Below, in pieces: positions 8,546-17,333 of a stretch of 64,000 nucleotides of DNA (position 1 is the first letter of the stretch; every line of letters begins with the position of its first letter). The DNA comes from DAOPZJ01 sp964587625 (GTDB lineage: Bacteria; Bacillota; Clostridia; Oscillospirales; JAKOTC01): assembly GCA_964587625.1 (NCBI GenBank), contig CAZPLU010000008.1, positions 1 through 64,000 on the forward strand. Direction: 5' to 3'. The notes beneath the pieces are model-generated. The model worked only from the letters and a program-made list of their open reading frames with translations. It was not told where the DNA came from and did not search any database. The translations under genes were made by a program, and so were the position numbers.

Positions 8546-9865
8546 ATGAAATTGAAAATTATTTTGGAACAGGCGTTGGATGAAATTAAAAACAGCTTTG
8601 TTTTGATATTATTAATCACATTATCTTTGGCGGCAGGTTTATTTTTGATTCTCGGCAGCGTCAGTTATTATAACGAAAGCGAAAAACGTCTGGAGAGTTT
8701 TCGCACCGCCTATAACGATGACGAAATCCGTTTCGCCACCTTCTTCCGGGATACCGGCGGGTTAAGTGATATTCAAAATGACGATTTGATCAAGACGTCG
8801 ATCCTGACGCTTTCAAAAGAAGAGGATTTTCAATATTATTTTTTTAACCGACAAACCATTTACATCGCCGGCTATCAGGGGCGGGACAGTTGTCTTGACG
8901 GGTTTGAGGAGGGGAGACCTCGGCGTGAAGAATATACGATCGACAGCATCGCATATTCGGGTGCAAAGGCCTATTTCGCCTCTCCCGGGATTTTTGAAAA
9001 GTTTTCTTTAAAAATATCTGAAGGAAAGGATTATTCGGATGATGAAAAATCGGCGCATTCCGAAACGGAGATGGTTCCGGTTGTTATGGGCGCAAAATAC
9101 GCAGGTTGTTATCATATTGGCGATGTGATCAGTTGTATGTTGATCAATCAGGATAAAAACGTCAAAATCAAAATAAAAATATCAGGATTTTTGATTCCGG
9201 GTTCAACAATACTCGAACCGTCTCGCTCCGAAACCAGCGATATGCTTGCGTTGGATTATGTCATATTGATTCCCCCCATTTATATGGATGGTATCACGGA
9301 ATTTAATGCTTGCGACGGAATCGCAGTGACCACCGATCATAAATATAATTTTTATAATTATTATGAGGCGTTGGGGCTTCTTGGCACGAACGAGAGTTTA
9401 AATATTGTTTGGACACCCTCAATGAAGGTCAGCGCAATTTTTTTCTATGAGGCAAATAAATATTTCAATGCTCTCTTGAAAGCCAGTATATTAATTTTAA
9501 TCAGTACCACTGTATGCATGACGATCAATTTAACAAATCGTGTCATGTCAAATTTTCGGAAATATGCGATTCACTTGATATCCGGCGCCACGCTCCGGGG
9601 AATAAAAGCATTTTTAGCCGTACAGACAATCATGATCATTTTTGTTGCGAATATCATTGCGTTTATAACTGCCGCAATATTCGGGAATGATGTCTTCACT
9701 TTTGAAAAAACGCAGATTTTTGGCGTCGGGGTTGCCGAATATTCGGGATATGCAATATCGGCTGTGTTTGGCGCGAGTGTTTTAGTCGGTTTGTTTTCAA
9801 TCATTCCAGCGTATATTAAGCTGTCAACTGTGGAGTTCGATTCCTTATTAAGAGGAAGGGAATAA
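8546..9865 (+). CDS. FtsX/MacB-like ABC permease, type B, module copy 2
   Basis: This 439-residue protein is a paralogue of the one at 3210-4655. It shows an N-terminal membrane segment (about 19-39), a large outer domain and three C-terminal membrane segments (around 310-330, 350-375 and 400-425), and ends in FDSLLRGRE. It is the last gene before the ATPase, from which it is separated by a separate promoter. Codon and base use are more AT-rich than in copy 1, so the two copies are old or were acquired separately rather than recently duplicated. Confidence 0.8.
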   Translation: MKLKIILEQALDEIKNSFVLILLITLSLAAGLFLILGSVSYYNESEKRLESFRTAYNDDEIRFATFFRDTGGLSDIQNDDLIKTSILTLSKEEDFQYYFFNRQTIYIAGYQGRDSCLDGFEEGRPRREEYTIDSIAYSGAKAYFASPGIFEKFSLKISEGKDYSDDEKSAHSETEMVPVVMGAKYAGCYHIGDVISCMLINQDKNVKIKIKISGFLIPGSTILEPSRSETSDMLALDYVILIPPIYMDGITEFNACDGIAVTTDHKYNFYNYYEALGLLGTNESLNIVWTPSMKVSAIFFYEANKYFNALLKASILILISTTVCMTINLTNRVMSNFRKYAIHLISGATLRGIKAFLAVQTIMIIFVANIIAFITAAIFGNDVFTFEKTQIFGVGVAEYSGYAISAVFGASVLVGLFSIIPAYIKLSTVEFDSLLRGRE

Positions 9866-9886
9866 ACCGAGATGCGATCAATTCAG

Positions 9887-9915
9887 TTTACATACATGGC
9901 AAAGTATGGTATAAT
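9887..9915 (+). promoter_or_regulatory. strong promoter of the ATPase gene
   Basis: TTTACA (9887-9892), 17 bp and a perfect TATAAT (9910-9915) lie between the last permease and the ATPase, whose ribosome site AAGGAG (9921-9926) follows almost at once. The ATPase can therefore be expressed independently of the modules. Confidence 0.75.
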
Positions 9916-9935
9916 ATTGCAAAGGAGATGACGGC

Positions 9936-10625
9936 ATGGAAAACATCATTCAACTCAACGACGTGCACAAGTACTACGGGAAGGGAGACGGTCTGGTAAA
10001 AGCCCTGAACGGCGCGACGCTCGACATCAAAGAGGGCGAGATGTGCGCCGTGATGGGCAAGTCCGGCTCGGGAAAGTCGACGCTGCTGTATGTCATGGCC
10101 GGGTTGAACAAGGTGGACAGGGGCGATTATAAGTTTTCGGGCAATCCGGTCAATCTCAAAAACCCGAACGCGTTGTCGCGCTTTCGCAAGGAAAACATCG
10201 GCCTGATCGTGCAGAATTTTGCCCTGATCGAGGATCAGACGGTGTTTTACAACGTCGCGCTGCCGCTGAAGTACAAGGGTATGAGCCGGAAGCGCATCCA
10301 AAAACGGGTTATGAGCGTTTTGGAAATGCTCGAAATCGCCGACAAGGCCAAAAATTATCCGGGACAGCTCTCGGGCGGGCAGCAGCAACGGGTTTCGATC
10401 GCGCGGGCGTTGGTCAAAAAAGCCGAGGTGCTGCTGGCCGACGAGCCGACCGGCTCGGTCGACGAGGCCACCGAGGACAATATCATGGCGCTGTTCCGCA
10501 AGATCAATACCGAGCTCGGAAAGACCATCGTCATCGTCACCCACGACGAAAAGGTGGGGGCTCTCTGCGATCGGATTCTCCGGCTGTCCGACGGGCGGGT
10601 CGTGAGCGACGGGAAAAACGCTTAA
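9936..10625 (+). CDS. ABC transporter ATP-binding protein, LolD/MacB type
   Basis: This 229-residue ATPase has a Walker A GKSGSGKST (about residues 42-50), a Q-loop in VQNFALI, the signature LSGGQQQR, a Walker B VLLADEPTGSVDEA and an H-loop (VTHD). This is the usual length and pattern of the subfamily that partners FtsX/MacB-like permeases, whether in lipoprotein release, peptide resistance or peptide export. It is the only ATPase near four such permeases, so it probably serves both permease pairs. It has its own promoter (9887-9915) and a short leader. Confidence 0.9.
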   Translation: MENIIQLNDVHKYYGKGDGLVKALNGATLDIKEGEMCAVMGKSGSGKSTLLYVMAGLNKVDRGDYKFSGNPVNLKNPNALSRFRKENIGLIVQNFALIEDQTVFYNVALPLKYKGMSRKRIQKRVMSVLEMLEIADKAKNYPGQLSGGQQQRVSIARALVKKAEVLLADEPTGSVDEATEDNIMALFRKINTELGKTIVIVTHDEKVGALCDRILRLSDGRVVSDGKNA

Positions 10626-10682
10626 AACACCGAATCGACGGCATACTATTCCCGGTTGATTTTTTAATCGGGGAGTTTTGCA

Positions 10683-12014
10683 ATGCGGACATTTTGGGAA
10701 CGGGATTTGATTCCGCCGCAGTTCGAGCGGCTTTCGGAAAATGCCTCGACCGACGTGCTGATCATCGGCGGCGGGATGGCGGGGCTTTTATGCGCGTATG
10801 AACTGCACCGACGCGGCGTCGAATATATTTTGCTCGAGGGCAAAACCATCGGGAGCGGTACGACCGGACGCACAACCGCGGTTTTATCCGCGCAGCACGA
10901 CACGGCTTATTCGGAACTGACAAAAAAGTTCGGCTCCGAAAAAGCAAAAGGGTATTTGAGCGCCAATTTGCGGGCGGTCAAGCGGTTTCGTTCGCTCTCG
11001 CGGGAAATCGAATGCGATTTTGAGGACAAGCCGTCGATTCAATACACGACCGGCGACCCGGAGCCGATCAAGCGGGAGGCCGATGCGTTGAATCAATTGG
11101 GCTTTTCGGCGCAGTTTGTCGCCGAGACGACGCTGCCGTTTCCGGTGAACGGAGCGGTGGTCTATCCGGGCATGGCGCAATTCCACCCACTCAAGTTTTT
11201 ATACGGGATCGCGCGCGGGCTGAACATCCGCGAAAACAGCTTTGTCTATGCCGTCGACGGGCTCGAAAGCGGCGGGATGACCGCCTATACCGCGCACGGC
11301 GACATCAGAGCCAAGCGGGTCGTGATGACTACGCGTTTTCCGTTCATCGACCGGCGCGGGTTGTTTTTTATGAAGATGTTCCAAATGCGGTCGTTTGCGG
11401 TCGCGCTCGAAAACGCGCCCGCTTTGGGCGCGACCTTTGTCGACACCACGCCGGACGGGATGTATCTGCGCAATTATAAGGATTTGCTGATCGTCGGCGG
11501 CGGCGACCACAGAACCGGGAAAAAGGGCGGCGGATTCGAGGCCGTCAGGACTTTTTGCCGCGCACAATTTCCGGACGCTCTTGAAACGTGCGTCTGGGCG
11601 GCGCAGGACTGCATGTCGCTCGACGGCATTCCGTATATCGGGCAATACAGCCCAGCGACGCCGCATTTTTATGCCGCCACCGGATTTAACGAGTGGGGCA
11701 TGACCTCTTCGATGGTCGCTTCGGATATTTTGGCGGATTTGCTCATAAGGCGGCAAAACCCATATGCAAGGGTGTTCACGCCCCGGCGCAGCATGCTGCG
11801 AAAACAATTGTTTATCAACCTCGGCGAGACGCTGTGCAATTTTGTCATCCCGAAGGCCAACCGCTGTTCGCACCTCGGCTGCGCGCTCAAATGGAACCCG
11901 TTCGAACACTCGTGGGACTGCACCTGCCACGGGTCGCGGTTCGACGAACACGGCGGCGTGATCGACAATCCCGCCGCGAAGCCCGCCCGTCCGCCTAAAA
12001 AAAGCCGTTCCTGA
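10683..12014 (+). CDS. FAD-dependent oxidoreductase with C-terminal Rieske domain
   Basis: This 443-residue protein begins with a dinucleotide-binding motif (LIIGGGMAGLLCAYEL, about residues 23-38) and a GRTTAVLSAQHD segment typical of DAO-type FAD enzymes. The C-terminal 60 residues carry a Rieske [2Fe-2S] pair, CSHLGC and CTCHGSRFD. Such proteins recur in Firmicutes as fused flavin/Rieske oxidoreductases of uncertain substrate. After the second Rieske box the tail is short and basic (ARPPKKSRS), whereas relatives usually continue a little further; a late frameshift is possible. The ATG at 10683 follows GGGGAG. It appears to be a single-gene unit, separate from the carbohydrate genes downstream. 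Confidence 0.85.
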   Translation: MRTFWERDLIPPQFERLSENASTDVLIIGGGMAGLLCAYELHRRGVEYILLEGKTIGSGTTGRTTAVLSAQHDTAYSELTKKFGSEKAKGYLSANLRAVKRFRSLSREIECDFEDKPSIQYTTGDPEPIKREADALNQLGFSAQFVAETTLPFPVNGAVVYPGMAQFHPLKFLYGIARGLNIRENSFVYAVDGLESGGMTAYTAHGDIRAKRVVMTTRFPFIDRRGLFFMKMFQMRSFAVALENAPALGATFVDTTPDGMYLRNYKDLLIVGGGDHRTGKKGGGFEAVRTFCRAQFPDALETCVWAAQDCMSLDGIPYIGQYSPATPHFYAATGFNEWGMTSSMVASDILADLLIRRQNPYARVFTPRRSMLRKQLFINLGETLCNFVIPKANRCSHLGCALKWNPFEHSWDCTCHGSRFDEHGGVIDNPAAKPARPPKKSRS

Positions 12015-12033
12015 TATTTGTTTCAAAACCGGG

Positions 12034-12063
12034 TTGACATTACCGCCGCCCCATGGTTACAAT
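12034..12063 (+). promoter_or_regulatory. promoter of the GH36 carbohydrate gene group
   Basis: TTGACA (12034-12039), an 18-bp spacer and TACAAT (12058-12063) precede the ribosome site at 12081-12087. This supports the ATG at 12092 as the start, because upstream ATGs would lie in or before the promoter. Confidence 0.6.
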
Positions 12064-12091
12064 GGGAGTGACAGGGAAACGGGGGAGCGGT

Positions 12092-14104
12092 ATGGCGTAC
12101 ATCACGGAATCGGGGAAAAAAATTGAATATTCCCTTGAAAACGGGAAATTGATTTTTCGTTCGACGGCGGGTGTGAAAACTGTTGCGGCGGACGGTGTGT
12201 TTGCGTTGAAAACGGAACGCGGGTGTTTCGACGAGCGGGATGCCGTGGGTTCATTTGCGCGGCAAGAAAACGGGTTGACCGCAAATTATACGCTTACAAA
12301 GGACTTGACGGTGCAGGTGCGATGGACAGAGACGGCGGGCGTTATTGAACGCGAGGACACGGTCATCAACAACGGCACGGCACCGGCGACGGTATTCGGA
12401 TACAACGCAAACACGGCGATTTCCGGCCGGTTTGATTTATATACCCAATCCAACGAGTGGACAAGAGAAAACCAAGGACAATGGCGGGGGCTGACCCACG
12501 GGGCTTACGAGATTTTCGCCCGGGGCGCGCGCACCTGTCAGGGCGGCACACCGTATATGGCGTTGCGAAACGCCGAGACCGGCGGGGGGCTTGCGGTGCA
12601 TGCGCTGGTGAGCGGCGATTGGAAAATCCGCGCCGAGGTCGCCAGCCCGTCGGCTTCGCCGCAACTTTTAATTTCTGTCGGCCCGGACGAGAGCGAATTG
12701 GCTTACCCGCTTTTACCGGGCGAAAGCGCCGTATTTTCGCGCGCGGTTTTCGCGGGGCTTTCCGACGGCGCGCCGGAATCCGGAGCAGCCGCGTTTCAGC
12801 GGTATCTGCTTTCGGACGAAGCGCATCAAAACCCGAAAACCATCCCGGTCGAATTTAACACCTGGTTTTATAATTTTGAACGGCTTGACGAGGGCGAACT
12901 GCTCCGTCAACTTGACGCTGCGGCCGGACTGGGCTGCGAGGCGTTCACCGTGGACGCGGGCTGGTACGGGCGGCTGGAAGGCGATTGGGCTTTACAAGTC
13001 GGGGACTGGCGCGAAAAAACCGACGGCGCTTTTTACGGAAAGATGCGCGAATTTGCGGAAAAAGTGCGCGAAAAAGGCCTGATTTTTGGCGTTTGGATCG
13101 AGCCGGAGCGCCTGTCGCCGAACGCGCCCGTGGTCACACAAAATCCCGATTGGTTTTTACCCGCCGTGAGCGGGCTTTTATCCCCCGATCTCGAACGGGA
13201 GGAGGTTGCGCAATATACTTTTAACACGATTTGCGAAATCATCGACCGATACGGCGCGGGCTGGGTCAAAATCGATTTCAACCACGCGTTGGGCCGTGAT
13301 GTGCGCGGCAAAGCCCATATGGGGTATCTGCGGCGGTTGTGGCGGATGATGGATGATTTGCGGGCGAAATACCCGGATGTGATTTTTGAGGGGTGTTCGA
13401 GCGGTGGAATGCGTCTGGAAGCCGAATCACAAAAGCACTTTGATATTTGTTTTATGTCCGACACGGTCAACCCGTGGGACGTGCTTCGGATCGGGGAGGG
13501 CGCATCGCTGCGCGTTTTACCCGGGCGGATTATGCGCTGGGGCTGCCTGCAGCCCGGCGCTTTGATTCCGCATTACGGCTTTGCGGAGCCGGTTTTGCCG
13601 TTGCTGACGCCGAAAAAGGCGTTATGGGACGAAGTCGAAAATGTTGACCCCGATTTTTTGCTGAAAGTTTGTTTACAGGGGCATCTGTCGTTTTCGGGCG
13701 AACTCGCGGGACTGGACGAGCGGACAAAAGGGCTGATGAAAAAGGCGGTCGCTTTTACGAAGAAGCACCGCGAGTTGATACAGCGGAGCGTGTTCCGCCC
13801 GCTGACGCCGATCCGGAATATGGACGACAGAGGCGGCTGGAGCGCCTCGTATATTGAGGGGACGGAAGCAGCCGCGCCCGGCGGCGCCGCAGGGATTTTC
13901 CATGCGTTTCGGTTGGATTCGCCGACGGATGAAACGATCTTCCGTCTGCCGCCGGACGCGGTGAGCGGGGAATATGTCGTTGAGGACTACGACACGGGCG
14001 AGGTCTTTTCAACCGACACGAAAACGCTGTCGGAAACAGGCGTCACCGTTAATCTCCCCCATAAAAACAGCGGCGCGGTGTTGATTTTTCACCGTATGAA
14101 TTAA
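12092..14104 (+). CDS. alpha-galactosidase, glycoside hydrolase family 36
   Basis: This 670-residue protein has the GH36 layout: an N-terminal beta-sandwich (to about residue 270), a catalytic barrel and a C-terminal sheet domain. The nucleophile is expected at Asp395 in WVKIDFNH and the acid/base at Asp457 in FMSDTVNP, with CSSGGMRLEAE between them. It should release terminal alpha-galactose from raffinose- or galactomannan-type oligosaccharides. There is no signal peptide, so it works inside the cell on imported sugars. It leads a three-gene run with short gaps (14 and 16 bp), which suggests one transcript for plant-glycan breakdown, although no transporter lies in the window. Confidence 0.9.
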   Translation: MAYITESGKKIEYSLENGKLIFRSTAGVKTVAADGVFALKTERGCFDERDAVGSFARQENGLTANYTLTKDLTVQVRWTETAGVIEREDTVINNGTAPATVFGYNANTAISGRFDLYTQSNEWTRENQGQWRGLTHGAYEIFARGARTCQGGTPYMALRNAETGGGLAVHALVSGDWKIRAEVASPSASPQLLISVGPDESELAYPLLPGESAVFSRAVFAGLSDGAPESGAAAFQRYLLSDEAHQNPKTIPVEFNTWFYNFERLDEGELLRQLDAAAGLGCEAFTVDAGWYGRLEGDWALQVGDWREKTDGAFYGKMREFAEKVREKGLIFGVWIEPERLSPNAPVVTQNPDWFLPAVSGLLSPDLEREEVAQYTFNTICEIIDRYGAGWVKIDFNHALGRDVRGKAHMGYLRRLWRMMDDLRAKYPDVIFEGCSSGGMRLEAESQKHFDICFMSDTVNPWDVLRIGEGASLRVLPGRIMRWGCLQPGALIPHYGFAEPVLPLLTPKKALWDEVENVDPDFLLKVCLQGHLSFSGELAGLDERTKGLMKKAVAFTKKHRELIQRSVFRPLTPIRNMDDRGGWSASYIEGTEAAAPGGAAGIFHAFRLDSPTDETIFRLPPDAVSGEYVVEDYDTGEVFSTDTKTLSETGVTVNLPHKNSGAVLIFHRMN

Positions 14105-14118
14105 AAAGGGGGATTTTC

Positions 14119-15246
14119 GTGAGAGATATCCTGTTGCAAAAACTGCCCGACCCGTTTTTGAATGCGGACGGGACGCGGGTCAAAACGCCCGCCGAATGGC
14201 GCGAAAAAAGAAAAGAGCTCATGGCGCTGGTCGCCGACGTCGAATACGGCAAAATGCCGCCCGAGCCGGAGGTATTCCGTTTTGAGACCTGCAACGCGGG
14301 GAGCGGCATTCAGATTCACACCTGCCTGATCACCGTGGGGACGAAAGAACGGCGGCTCTCCTTTGAATTGCGGCTGTACCGCCCGAAAAACGAGGGTCGG
14401 CTGCCGGTCGTGCTGACCGGGGACGGCTGCTACCGCACGATGACCGACGAAGTGATCGCCGAGATCAATGCGCGGGGGTTTATCGCCGCCGTTTTCGACC
14501 GCACGATGATTGTGAGAAACGTCTATGACCGCGTAGAAGTAAAAAATTCGCCGCTTTACCGAGTGTACCCCGAGATCGAATCCGGTTCGCTTGCCGGGTG
14601 GGCGTGGGGGTTTTTGCGCTGCGTCGACGCGCTGGCGCAAATGCCGTTTGTCGATTCGCAAAACATCGCGGTCACGGGGCATTCGCGCGGCGGGAAAGCG
14701 GCGCTGCTGGCGGCCGCCGCGGACGAGCGGATCGCCTTTGCCGCGCCGAACGGCAGCGGCGGGGGCGGAACCGCCGCTTGGCGGTATTGCATGAAAGAAT
14801 ATGACGGGCCGGAATTTCAGGACGCGCGCAGCGAGACGCTGGCGGGGATGCTGGATACGATTCCGCATTGGCTCGGGGCGAAAATGAGCGATTATCGGGA
14901 CAAAGAGACGTTACTGCGGTTCGACCAACATTTTTTGGAGGCGCTGGTCGCGCCCCGCTGCTTGCTGCATACCGAGGGGTACGGCGACATTTGGAGCAAT
15001 CCCAAGGGGAGTTACCAGACGCTGTTGGCCGCGAGGGAGGTTTACAAATTCTTAGGCGCACCAAAAAACATCGTCTCGCGGTACAGGCCGGGATTCCACG
15101 ACCACACGCCGGAGGATTTTCGCGCGCTGTTGGATTTGATGGAGCATAAAATCACGGGAAACCCGCTCGACGGGCGCTTTTACGAAAATCCCTATCCCGA
15201 TATGGAAGCCGCGTTTGACTGGCGTTGCCCGAAAAAAGCAGAATGA
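14119..15246 (+). CDS. alpha/beta-hydrolase esterase, CE15-like (glucuronoyl esterase type)
   Basis: This 375-residue protein uses a GTG start at 14119 behind AAAAGGGGG. The nucleophile elbow is GHSRGGK (Ser at about residue 197), close to the GCSRxGK motif of carbohydrate esterase family 15. A FHDHTPED segment near residue 328 offers the catalytic His. CE15 enzymes cut ester bonds between glucuronic acid side chains and lignin or other alcohols; related subgroups act on other carbohydrate esters, so the exact substrate is open. There is no signal peptide. It sits between a GH36 alpha-galactosidase and a DUF4838 protein, which fits use of decorated hemicellulose fragments. Confidence 0.75.
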   Translation: MRDILLQKLPDPFLNADGTRVKTPAEWREKRKELMALVADVEYGKMPPEPEVFRFETCNAGSGIQIHTCLITVGTKERRLSFELRLYRPKNEGRLPVVLTGDGCYRTMTDEVIAEINARGFIAAVFDRTMIVRNVYDRVEVKNSPLYRVYPEIESGSLAGWAWGFLRCVDALAQMPFVDSQNIAVTGHSRGGKAALLAAAADERIAFAAPNGSGGGGTAAWRYCMKEYDGPEFQDARSETLAGMLDTIPHWLGAKMSDYRDKETLLRFDQHFLEALVAPRCLLHTEGYGDIWSNPKGSYQTLLAAREVYKFLGAPKNIVSRYRPGFHDHTPEDFRALLDLMEHKITGNPLDGRFYENPYPDMEAAFDWRCPKKAE

Positions 15247-15262
15247 AAAAGGGATGGCGAAA

Positions 15263-17317
15263 ATGAACATACAAATCGTTTTGAATTACGCGGGTTGCGA
15301 ATCGCGGGTTTTCGGTTGGGCCGAAGGCGAAGATGAGATCGATTTCAGAAAGGATTTTCAAACGGCGGCGAAATGCACCGCGTCCTTTGCGGCGGTCGAG
15401 TTGAAGGGGCATTTGGAAAAAACTTTATCAAATGCGGAGATTTCTATCGTCTCGGAAAGGAAAAATTCCGATTTTTTCATCGAATTTCGAATCGGAAACG
15501 AGAAAAGTGACAGCGCCGGATTTTATCTCGAACCGGCGGACGGCGGCCTCGTCATTTGCGGCGAGAGCCGGAAGGGGCTGCTTTACGGGGTTTATGAATT
15601 GCTGCGCCTGAACGGCTGGCGATGGCACTTTCCGGGCAAGGCGGGGGAACTCGCGCCGTTATATTCAAATGAACTGCGGATTCCGGAGACCAAACAGGAA
15701 TATGCCCCGTCGATGTCCTTGGGGCGGGGTCTCGATTTCGCGTTTTTGTCCATGGATTCCGGGGAGATGTTTTTATGGATGGCCAGAAACCGGCTGGATA
15801 CGGCTTCTTACCGTCCGCTGACGGGACAATTTTGCCGCAAACTGGGCATGACGTTTAAAAACGGCGGGCATATTTTTGAAAAAATCCTCGATCCGGATCG
15901 GGTGATGCCCTCCGGAAAAACGCTATGGCAAGAGCATGAGGACTGGTTCGGCCTTCCGGCAGACGGGGTTCGGAAAAAAGAGAACGCGCAAAAGATACAG
16001 TTCTGCGTGTCGAATGATGAATTAACCGATTTTTTGGCGGAAGAGGTTCTCCGGCTGTTGACGGGGATATGGAAAGAAGCCGACCGGGTCGACGTCTGGG
16101 GATTCGACACTTGGGGCGGCGGCTGCCATTGCGAGGGGTGCGCAAAACTCGGAAACGGCGCGGACAGGATGCTTTATTTCCTTTCCAAACTGCGCGAGAC
16201 CGTGAACGCGGCGATTCAAAGCGGGCGGCTCGACCACGAAGTCAAACTGGTGATGTGCGCCTATGAGGGCACCGCGACGCTGGAAGCCCCCACCCGCCCG
16301 ATCCCCGAAAATCTGGAAAGGGCGGGGGACTGCTGCGTCTTTTATCCCATCCTGCGCTGTTACGCCCACGATTTTTCCGACGATTGCGCCCGCAACGGCG
16401 GATATGCCGACGCGCTGGAAAAATGGCTTGACCGCTCGCCCCGCCTGCCCCTCGTCGTCGGGGAATATTACAACGTGTCGAAATTCGAGGATCTCCCGCT
16501 GCTTTTCACCCGTCGCATCATTGCCGACATCCCCCGCTACCACGCGCTCGGCGCAAGGGGCATGACCTATATGCACGTCCCGATGGTGAATTGGGGCATG
16601 AGGACGCTGACACAGCTTTTATACGCTCAAATGGCTTGGGATGTAAATACGGATGCCGACGCGTTTATCGGCGAATATTACGCGCTGAGATACGGGCCTT
16701 TTGCGCAAACCCTCCGAACGGTTTATGATTTGACCGAAAACGCTTGGGCATACAGCGCCGGTTGGCGCGCCTGGGGGGACGGCAGCGTGCTCACGCAGTT
16801 GCAAAAATGGGACGGCAAGACCCCCGAAAAACCGCTGCTTGTCGATATTCATTTTAAAACCCCGGAAGGCGCGATTCGGAGCGGGAAAAATTCCGTGCGG
16901 CTCCTGCGAAAAGCGATGGGGCTTTTGAACGGGGCGATACGGCAGGCGCGGGCGGATCATTCGGCGTCGGACATTTCGGTTGAAAACCGCATCGAGCTGC
17001 GCCGTCGGGAAATATACGAGGCGTATGAAAAGAACCTCTCGGAGGACAGGCGGCTTTTGCGTTACGGGCTGGACACCATGCAAATCATGACCCTTCTGGT
17101 GCAGTACCATCACGCCCGTTATTTCGGCGACGGCGGCGCGGCTTTGAAATCGTGGAAAAAGATCGAAACACTGGCCGATCGGATGGACCAGTATTATTTA
17201 CCCATCGGCTACGATTGGCCGGGGCCCGGATTGGAGAGTTTGGACGCGCTGAGCAGGACGCAGACCCGGGCGCTGATCGAGCGGATCAGAGGCCATTTGA
17301 ATGATCAAAACGGCTGA
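15263..17317 (+). CDS. DUF4838 / GH20-N-like domain protein, putative glycosidase
   Basis: The start is placed at ATG 15263, since GGG at 15251-15253 spaces well to it but would abut the ATG at 15254. The 684-residue protein has an N-terminal segment resembling the alpha/beta domain before GH20/GH67 barrels (GLLYGVYELLRLNGWRWHFPG at about 110-130). A barrel-like region follows with GFDTWGGGCHCEGCAKLG, characteristic of DUF4838 proteins. The catalytic residues of this family are not settled; an alpha-glucuronidase-like or hexosaminidase-like activity is possible. It is the third gene of the carbohydrate run and ends 16 bp from the convergent YyaL gene. Confidence 0.7.
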   Translation: MNIQIVLNYAGCESRVFGWAEGEDEIDFRKDFQTAAKCTASFAAVELKGHLEKTLSNAEISIVSERKNSDFFIEFRIGNEKSDSAGFYLEPADGGLVICGESRKGLLYGVYELLRLNGWRWHFPGKAGELAPLYSNELRIPETKQEYAPSMSLGRGLDFAFLSMDSGEMFLWMARNRLDTASYRPLTGQFCRKLGMTFKNGGHIFEKILDPDRVMPSGKTLWQEHEDWFGLPADGVRKKENAQKIQFCVSNDELTDFLAEEVLRLLTGIWKEADRVDVWGFDTWGGGCHCEGCAKLGNGADRMLYFLSKLRETVNAAIQSGRLDHEVKLVMCAYEGTATLEAPTRPIPENLERAGDCCVFYPILRCYAHDFSDDCARNGGYADALEKWLDRSPRLPLVVGEYYNVSKFEDLPLLFTRRIIADIPRYHALGARGMTYMHVPMVNWGMRTLTQLLYAQMAWDVNTDADAFIGEYYALRYGPFAQTLRTVYDLTENAWAYSAGWRAWGDGSVLTQLQKWDGKTPEKPLLVDIHFKTPEGAIRSGKNSVRLLRKAMGLLNGAIRQARADHSASDISVENRIELRRREIYEAYEKNLSEDRRLLRYGLDTMQIMTLLVQYHHARYFGDGGAALKSWKKIETLADRMDQYYLPIGYDWPGPGLESLDALSRTQTRALIERIRGHLNDQNG

Positions 17318-17333
17318 CGGGTAATCCCTTGAT

